64,000 nucleotides of DNA from Nectonema munidae (lineage: Eukaryota > Nematomorpha > Nectonematoida > Nectonematidae): positions 496,001 to 560,000 of the forward strand of contig JAUIRK010000173.1 of the NCBI GenBank assembly GCA_030549495.1. The letters are read 5' to 3'. Positions 56,795 to 64,000 of this stretch are shown piece by piece. Position numbers and translations under genes: made by a program. Below the pieces are notes generated by a model. It was given only the letters and a program-made list of their open reading frames with translations. It was not told the origin of the DNA and ran no database searches. Position 1 is the stretch's first letter. Every line of letters begins with the position of its first letter.

Positions 56795-57590
56795 ATAGCG
56801 TTTTAATGTTGAGAGCGGAAAAAATACATAGAGTCCGTCAAGCGAGGAAAGAAAAAATGTTTAAACGATTTTATGATCTTAGTGAAATTTTCCAATTTAT
56901 GGAAATGAAAGGCAAGTCTATCCCTGAATTCAGTGATGATGGTTGGGTACGGGATCTCGCTTTTCTTGTTGACTTTACTTCATACCTGAAAGGCTTGAAT
57001 TCAAAATTGCAAAGAAAGTGACAATTTGTTCATCGGTTGTACAGTCATATCCGAACATTCCAAAACAAAATTCAAATATGTGGGAAAAATAGCTGAGAAA
57101 TAGTAATACTTTCCATTTCCCTACATTGGTGCAAAGCAGACTGCACTTCCTATGCTGATGAGTTTATATCAATTCACAAAGAATTCATAAGTATATTTCA
57201 AGATTTCAGTTCACAAGAAACGAAACTACGTGTTTTCTCTTTACCATTTGATATGAATGTTGAGGAACGGCAGATGGAATTGATTGAACTTAAAGGAAAT
57301 TAAGATTTGAGACGAAAATTGAGAGATTATTCGTCACTGGAGTTTTATAAAAAATCTACCTAAAGAAGGTTTCCTCAGGATCCCAGATTTTGCAATAAAA
57401 AAAATGTCACTATTTCGGAGTACTTATATATGTGAGCAGTAGTTTACGAAAATGAAATATGCAAAATCAAAAACAAAATCAAGGCTGACGGACAATCACC
57501 TTGAAAATAAACTAAGAGTAGCCGCCTCCAGCATTTCACCAAACATTGAGACACTGGTAACTAAACACCAAGTCCAAATTTCGCATTAGA
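56795..57590 (+). pseudogene. GTF2IRD2-like hAT transposase, C-terminal half
   Basis: In order on the + strand: KEKMFKRFYDLSEIFQFMEM, then KGKSIPEFSDDGWVRDLAFL and VDFTSYLKGLNSKLQRK (56850-57021). These match the DL-EI--FL--KGK--PEL-D--W--DLAFL-D-T-HLN-LN--LQGK region of GTF2IRD2-like hATs. Later pieces in other frames include FSLPFDMNVEERQMELIELK (57239-57300). It is the same family and strand as 50055-50800 and probably the same copy, separated by 6 kb of later insertions. Confidence 0.75.
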
Positions 57591-57995
57591 ATGAGGTTTG
57601 TTACAATTTTTCTTTCATGTCGTTACAAGATTAATAAACAATGTGTTTCAGTAAATAATTTTTCTCATATGTAACAATAATTCTACTAAACTATGTGTTT
57701 CAAAAAAAAAATTCAAATAAATATTTTCAGCTTTTGCCATTTTTCTTCCTGAACCTTTCTATTGAAAGTAAACGATCAATATATAAAATCATATTGATAA
57801 AAATCAGTAGTTTAATAAATGTTTATATGTCTAGTATAATTTTGTAAATCCATAATTAGGGTTCCTGGCCCGCACCCACACTTGGAAAGCATAATCTGGC
57901 TCACAAGTGAACCAAGGCTGCCAATGCCAGTTCTACAACCAAACGAATGAACACATGCGTGATTCACAACTTATATTGTGTTTTTTCATTAAAGT
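57591..57995. other. AT-rich; possible hAT right terminus
   Basis: 57866-57925 is GC-rich (CTGGCCCGCACCCACACTTG, then AATCTGGCTCAC). It resembles the GGCCCGC end region of hAT elements of the family split around it. The exact end is not resolved. Confidence 0.3.
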
Positions 57996-58283
57996 TTGGT
58001 GCTCAAAGCATTTGAATTATTTTGCAAGGCAATGATGGACTGCAATTCACACAATCGATTGAAAATTGTTATGGAGAATAAAATTGATGCTTGGATTTGC
58101 GTTTACCGACATTTCAAGAAGCATCTAGTTCGCCATCAAAACACGCATGAATTACTTGGAGTTCAGCCAAATTTCAACTTATCCGGTTTAGAGTTAAGGG
58201 AGGAATTTAACATGTGTGAGATATGGCTGGGACTGGGACAGCGATTGGACCTCGAGCCGAAATTTCGACTCATACAACTTTAA
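57996..58283 (+). other. Unrecognised 95-codon open frame
   Basis: The frame has balanced composition (NSHNRLKIVMENKIDAWICV, then YRHFKKHLVRHQNTHELLGV) and is richer in G+C than its surroundings. The conventional start is uncertain, because the first codon is not obviously ATG. It may be part of the hAT element to its left or an unrelated repeat. No domain is recognised. Confidence 0.3.
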
Positions 58284-58289
58284 GTTATT

Positions 58290-60928
58290 GGCAGTTTCTT
58301 CTTCTTCTTTGAGAGTTTATTGTATTTAAATAAAATTTAAATGAAAATGATCGATTCAGTCTTTTTAACATAAGATAAACATCTTTTCTTCATCAAAATC
58401 TTAATTTTTAGGGCAAATTTATTTAAACATCTCTAAGAAAATTTAATAATGAATAAATATTGTTAATTAAAAACACTTCTTAACCAAATTCCAATTTATT
58501 ATACGCTTGAAACAATAAATATGAGCCCAAAGTAACTTGATTCTTTAGACTTTAAAATACGAGCCCAGCTGTGAAAATAATAACACAAGAAAGAAAAAAG
58601 TAAGGCATTTTGGTGAAAATAGTTTTAACGGCATTATAATCGTGAAGTTCCAATATCCAAAATTTTGCAATCGATCCAAATTTTTTGCATCTATACGATA
58701 GTAAACTAATGAACTTGACCCATTAAGTGAAGAGTCTGGGGTCAGGTGGACAAGTTAGCCCCCTCCTCTTCATATTTTTAAACGCTGATCAAAATACAAT
58801 TTATTTCCTTTTTTACGTCTTTCGACATTCATTCATGCCTTCTCAGCAACATCTTCTTTACATTTTAGAAAAAAGTTATAGAAGTTCCAAACATATTTTT
58901 ATAAATGGTAATGCTATAATAATTTTTTGTCAAATTTTATGATATAACTTTATTACTATATCACTTGTATAATAAATATATTATGTGGCCAAATAATCTT
59001 AAAATAAATATTTGAATTTTCGGAGAATATTTTAAGACGATTTATTTTTGGTCAAAGTTCATAAGGTATCATTGACTACTCTAACACCAAGTTATAATTC
59101 GTCCAAAATAGCTTTTTAAAATATAAGTGTTTCTATATTCTTTTAAAAAGAGAATAATTTTTATATCTTATTCCCTATACAACACATCTCATTCGATTTT
59201 GAAAGCGTTGGAAACATTGTACCTCAAATTTCAGGTATATATGAGTTTATGCAAAGGGAATTAAGGAGAGTCTAAGGAATATATGGACGTGTGTAACAAA
59301 AGAAAAGTACGATATGAGATTCTAACACGTCTTATTTTAAAGTTTGTAAAGTTATATTTAAACCTTTTCTTTTCAGGTGAAGGTAAATTACATTTTGCAT
59401 ATACTTTATTTTTGTGAGCGGAAATTTGGCCAACCGGACATTTCAAATTTGACAATTCGTGTGGGCTTTTTTTACCTACAGCAAATTTGCAAGCGTGTGT
59501 TCTATACTAATCTACAACGTAGTTTAAGTTTTCTTTTATTATTATTTATAACTTTCATACACAAATGTGTGGTGAATAATTTTATCTACTCAAAGTTACA
59601 TGACCAATGGTCTATTCTGTCAAATGTCCATTTGCTTTGTTCGTCTAAATCCGCATTCTGCTTATTATTATTCAAACGTTTTTTCAATATCTTATTTGGA
59701 AACATGTAAATTTTTCATAACTCTTTAGTTGAATGCAAACTTGGATTCCTCATTAATTATAATTTTTGAATCTGAAAGATTTAGTCTTTTCTTCCTTTTT
59801 TCGTGAAGTATTTATCCCACTAAATAATTGATTGCGAATCTAATGGTGCAATTTATTTTTATGAAATTCAATCAAATCTGTGAATCAATGCCAAATATAT
59901 AAGCTTCAAAATCTTCAGTTACTCTTCAACTTTGAATAATTTGGGTGAGATATATTTTTTTGAACAATTTTCACCCTATTTATCAAATTGACCCTTCGAA
60001 AGAAACCCGGGAAATCAACTTGGCGTTTTTGAAGAGTTGTTTTTACGCCTACAAACTTCACTGTTTAAAGAACTATTCCTCTACTTTATGTTAACAAAAA
60101 AAGGCATTATTCAAAAGATAAAAAATACTTTTACATCTTAAGGCTGAGTGGGCTTCAATATATTCCCTTAGCACTTTATTTACTTTATTAGTGTTTGTAA
60201 AATAGGATATATTTAGGGATTCGTGTTTTTTGTGACTTCAAGGAGTAAAAAATTGTCTTTATTCAAAAATGGAATACTTTAACATTTTAAGGGCAAGTTA
60301 AGGTCAATATAATACTTTTTCTCTTCTTTTCAATTTTTATAAGAAAATTTTATTCACTTTATTATTGTATTTTTTGGTGGTTTAGCATTTTTTCACATTA
60401 AAATGATTTAGGTAAGTCAGCATGAAACTTCATATGACTACTTTCTGCGAGTTTTGTTTGGGTAGTTTCAGAGTCCTGAACTCGAATAAGAGTTTCGTTC
60501 TTTGAATGCACGTCTAGTTTGTCCTACTAAAAGTCTCGATTTTTCATTTCCTATTTTTTGAAAATGTTTAATTCTAAAGTCGCCAAATATATTCCATCAT
60601 TTTTGAGCTTCTGTGAGATTGCCAGACCACTTATATTTTATCAAGCGTAAATAGGGTTGAACGCGAAAAGAAAGTTTCATGGTGATAGCTAAATAGTTTC
60701 GCATATAACACCACATTTGTTGTCAATGTTTGATATATTTTAACTGCAGGACACTTCACTGAATTACTTTTGCTTAGGAAAGTTGTCTACAGAAACATTT
60801 TTAATAAGCCCTTTAATTTATATTATATCTAAGTGTTGGAAAGATCAATTTTTTAATGAAATGTTTTCCTTTTGATCAATCAATTTATTCATCCACGTTA
60901 TCTTTCCTATATTTAAGACACGATACAG
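58290..60928. other. AT-rich intergenic stretch, nothing recognised
   Basis: Short open frames (for example 59377-59709) have no recognisable motif and the amino-acid composition of translated AT-rich DNA. No repeats or RNA features could be supported. Confidence 0.4.
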
Positions 60929-61421
60929 ATGTTGGTGAAGTTTTCAGCAGGTAGGATTGAGAGCATCGAGTATAACTCTACGTATACCGTAAAAAAAATT
61001 AAAAAAAGTATAGAAGATAAAACAGGTATTCCTTCTAACAAGCAAACTTTATATTTTGATGGTCAAGAACTTAAAGATAAAAACTTTGTCAGTAGTGTGA
61101 TCCCGACAAATGGATCTACTATACACTTGTTCTTAAAATACGATACGCGGATCGAATTGGAAGTCGATCCACATGAGACGATTTATGATATCAAAACTAA
61201 AATATTTTACAAAGAAGGCATTCCCATAGAAGCACAAAGTATAATTCAAGTTCAACCAAAAGGAACTATTATAAAAAGCATTTTGGAGCTACACTTTGTT
61301 TTGCTAACTAAATTCCAAAATCTTAATCCCATCAATCTTAAAGTTAAACCAGGTAAGTAACTATTCTTTATTTTTCTTTGCATTTTTCAAAACAGACGTA
61401 TTCTATAAATTAGGAGAGTAG
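60929..61421 (+). CDS. Divergent double ubiquitin-like protein
   Basis: The frame starts at an ATG: MLVKFSAGRIESIEYNSTYT. Residues 1-71 align with ubiquitin (VKKIKKSIEDKTGIPSNKQT, then LYFDGQELKD and GSTIHLFL). The Ile44 position is Tyr and the Lys48 position is Gln. There is no Arg-Gly-Gly end. A second domain begins at once (RIELEVDPHETIYDIKTKIF, then KEGIPIEAQS) without a full first strand, so the two are fused. A third start-like stretch (INLKVKP) follows. The simple frame ends at 61360, but a strong donor (G|GTAAGT at 61352/61353), a pyrimidine-rich 43-bp intron and an acceptor (AACAG at 61395) would give a final exon 61396-61421 ending DVFYKLGE. Lacking Gly-Gly, it is unlikely to be conjugated to targets. 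It may be a binding protein or a decaying gene. Neighbours give no clue. Confidence 0.65.
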
Positions 61422-63756
61422 AGATTAATTTATTCATTTTTCATCATTAAAAATTTTTACGTCCTCTTATTTTCACTTTAAAAAATTGTAATATATATTA
61501 TATAATGTAAAATTTTAATATAGTTTTAAAATTAATTTTTTGAACACAAATTTTTATATCGTGTGTAACCTTAACTGAACTTTTTCTAAATATATTTTCT
61601 AAAAGTAAAAAATTGAAAGTTCGAATGAAAAAATGTCTAAATTTATTCGAAATGTATATTGAAGTTTTTAACGACTTTCAAATAACCAATGATGTTTCTT
61701 GCTTAGTTATAAAAAATAGCTGACCTACTATTTTATCTTCTGTGATAGGACCAATTTTTTTTATATAAATAAAATTTAGAGGAATGAAAAATCCCAAAAA
61801 AATATGGATACATTGAATGCAAAGCTTCTTATTAAATACTTTTCTGTGTATTTTTGGGTAAATAACTGCATTCAAGAAATCTTCTTCCAAGAGATCAAAA
61901 GATTTTCAATAAATAAGACATATGAAAAAGGGTCTTTCTAATCTATGAATCGTCATATATGCATAGCGCCATTGTTACCTACCTTTGCAAGAGTTTGAGT
62001 AACTTTTTCTCAACTTAGACCCGTGCATGAAAAGTTCTTTTCATGATTTTTTTCTCTTTTCCCATATATTATCTTTTTCTGGGTAAATAAGTGACAATTT
62101 GAAAGTTGGGTTCGTATATGCTAGTGGGCGAAATATAAGATTGAAAAATGCGTTGGAGTAAGACTACCAATTTTGTCTTGTGAAGGCACAATATTTTTTT
62201 TTGTGAAAAAAATTAAGTTTTTGCAAAAGGTTTGAGAAAATTTAGGTTTTTTGGCATTATTCTGTTTTTTAACTTATAAAAATCTGTAAAAAATAGTTTT
62301 TTTTAATTTTTCTTTCTAATTAGAAAAAAAATTATTAACTTTAATTTAATTTGTTGAAAAAAATAAATTTTTTCAAATTTTGAGATTTCGGCTTATTTCG
62401 CGTTGTTTGGATTTTTTGAACAAAAAATTCTGAAATACATCACATTAGTCAAAGTTTTTTGCTTAAATAATCAACATTTTGTGACTTTTTTGAGAGGATT
62501 TCGGTTTATTTCGTTGAATTTCGGTAAAAATCACATGTATAGACAACGAGCTTTAGAAGAGAACCCCTGCTTTTCTATAATTATTAGACGGAACGATAGC
62601 ATTCTCCTTAATTCTTATGTATAAACATTCCTAAATTTCTCAAATGTAAATTTGCCTAGATGTTATCCCTTCTATGCTTTATAAGTTACAAAAATTTATC
62701 TCGACTCATTTATATTTATATTTTATTGTGTGTTCAAAAAACTACACATCCAAAACGTTTGATTCAAAGATCGTTATAGGACTGTTTTTCGGAACAAAAT
62801 GACCGCTTGTACAAAAAAGATCAATGATATTTTCTTTATCGTTTAAAGAAGGTAAAAAATTTTCACCATTTGTTTTATACAAATAACTATTGCATAAATT
62901 TGCAAAGCTTTATTTCATCATGAAATTGTAAAAATGTGGTTTAAAATGCCAATAATAAGCTTCTTACACCATATTACGTTTTGAATAAGAGATAGGACCT
63001 AATTTTACTATGAACAACATCCTATCTCTGAGAGTTATTCCTTCTACAAAAGTATAGCATGTTCGTTTTGGATAAAAACATTTAATTTATTCAAAATTTA
63101 ATTCAGAGACCTCCAAACTAAAGAGTGCGTAAGAGATACTAAATTTAGCAGTAATGAATCTGGAATCTGTTATTAGAGTTTTTTTACTTAATCTTTTTGC
63201 TGATATTCTTCTGATTTAACACGTGAGTTATAAATAGGTTATATAGGATGAATGCCCGAAGTTAGCAAATTTGATTGTTGCTAGTACACACGGCAAGCCA
63301 ATCTCACACCGGTTTTGAACTTTTTGGGTCTCATCAGCCAATATTAAGGATTTTTGCCTAATCCAATTGCAATTAGAAGAATTTTTATCGTAATTATTTT
63401 GAACAGACGTTTATCCTAAATAACATAAGAATTTTTTTAATTCAATTGATATAAATTTTACTTTTTATTTGGAATATGAAAAAAACATTCTTTAAGATCC
63501 AAGTAGGCGTTTTGCGTTTTTGACAGGAATATTATAAGAACTGATTATCAAGTATGAGACCTTGTGGAAGCTTATGATGAGTTTCACTACTCCAAATTGC
63601 TGCATAGATATAAAATGGTATTGATATTAAAAAATGTTTTCTTCACTCATAAACAAATATTTTGCCATTCTATAAAAGAGAAAATATAAGGGATTAATTG
63701 AACAAGAATGCTGCACTTACTCCATACCCTATTTGAAGCTTCCATAAGTCTTAGAG
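61422..63756. other. AT-rich intergenic stretch, nothing recognised
   Basis: Searched by eye for a continuation of the ubiquitin-like gene and for other exons; none found. Short frames at 61678-61890 and 62403-62624 have no recognisable motif. Confidence 0.4.
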
Positions 63757-64000
63757 CAGCGGTTCTTAACGCTGGGTCGCGACCCTAATTCTAATTTGGG
63801 TCGCCTGGCAATTTTTTTAGTACCAATGAGAAAAACGGGAAAATAAAAAATCTTGAAATAATAAAAATAAAGCTTAATTATATGAGTAGAAATCAATAAA
63901 TTTACGAATCAATTCGCTATTCACTCGTCCATGCAACTGTATACTACACTTGTAATTGCAAGTAAAAACAATGGTTGGCGGGAGCGCAACAGAAGTATTG
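63757..64000. mobile_element. hAT element left terminus, runs off the window
   Basis: CAGCGGTTCTTAACGCTGGG followed by TCGCGACCCTAA is a canonical hAT terminal inverted repeat of the 'GGTCGCGACCC' type, preceded by TCTTAGAG, a typical hAT target sequence. The right part lies beyond the window. Confidence 0.8.

Noticed and set aside
59377-59709. 110-codon frame
   Set aside because: Hydrophobic, Phe/Leu-rich translation of T-rich DNA, without recognisable topology or motif.

Overview
This window is AT-rich (roughly 70% A+T by eye) nuclear DNA of an invertebrate animal. One spliced metazoan gene has 50-60 bp short introns beside multi-kilobase long ones, and almost everything else is decayed transposon. 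A class I phosphatidylinositol transfer protein (PITP), CR1/L2/Jockey-like LINEs, several hAT subfamilies, piggyBac, tRNA-derived SINEs and a multicopy 'CYVCG...HGERFHQDI' family together suggest an arthropod (a parasitic copepod would fit) or a similar TE-rich invertebrate. That placement is inference.

Host genes. (1) A complete PITP gene on the + strand, 22656-43240, can be assembled as 11 coding exons giving 270 codons, the length of vertebrate PITP-alpha. It includes an 8-nt microexon (35124-35131) and a poly(A) signal at 43303. (2) A single-exon, 320-aa coiled-coil protein at 9172-10134 is weakly TACC-like. (3) A divergent protein with two fused ubiquitin-like domains and no Gly-Gly lies at 60929-61352, perhaps with a small second exon to 61421. 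No structural RNA gene, CRISPR array or prokaryotic feature was seen.

Layout. 0.4-1.2 kb: LINE scrap. 2.4-4.9 kb: ZMYM-like hAT, minus strand. 8.8-9.1 kb: hAT tail. 9.2-10.1 kb: coiled-coil gene. 11.1-12.8 kb: duplicated repeat with a 212-bp identical core. 13.4-14.3 kb: short duplications and a T/G homopolymer block. 14.4-16.9 kb: CR1-like LINE. 17-18.4 kb: HGERFHQDI-family pseudogene. 18.5-19.6 kb: SINE split by a TIR element. 19.9-20.5 kb: LINE scrap. 22.7-43.2 kb: PITP gene, whose introns hold SINEs, a hAT deletion derivative, a ZBED5-like hAT, piggyBac-type MITEs and an antisense LINE with ORF1 and ORF2 remnants. 43.5-49.2 kb: about 1.4 kb of direct repeat flanking an antisense LINE. 49.9-57.6 kb: GTF2IRD2-like hAT whose two halves are separated by a piggyBac, a 36-bp minisatellite and a ~330-bp tandem repeat. 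60.9-61.4 kb: UBL gene. 63.76 kb to the end: left end of another hAT.

Nothing here looks like an operon or a concerted gene system. The main interest is the PITP gene architecture and the nested or duplicated transposon structures. All coordinates were worked out by reading; no alignment or database search was run.
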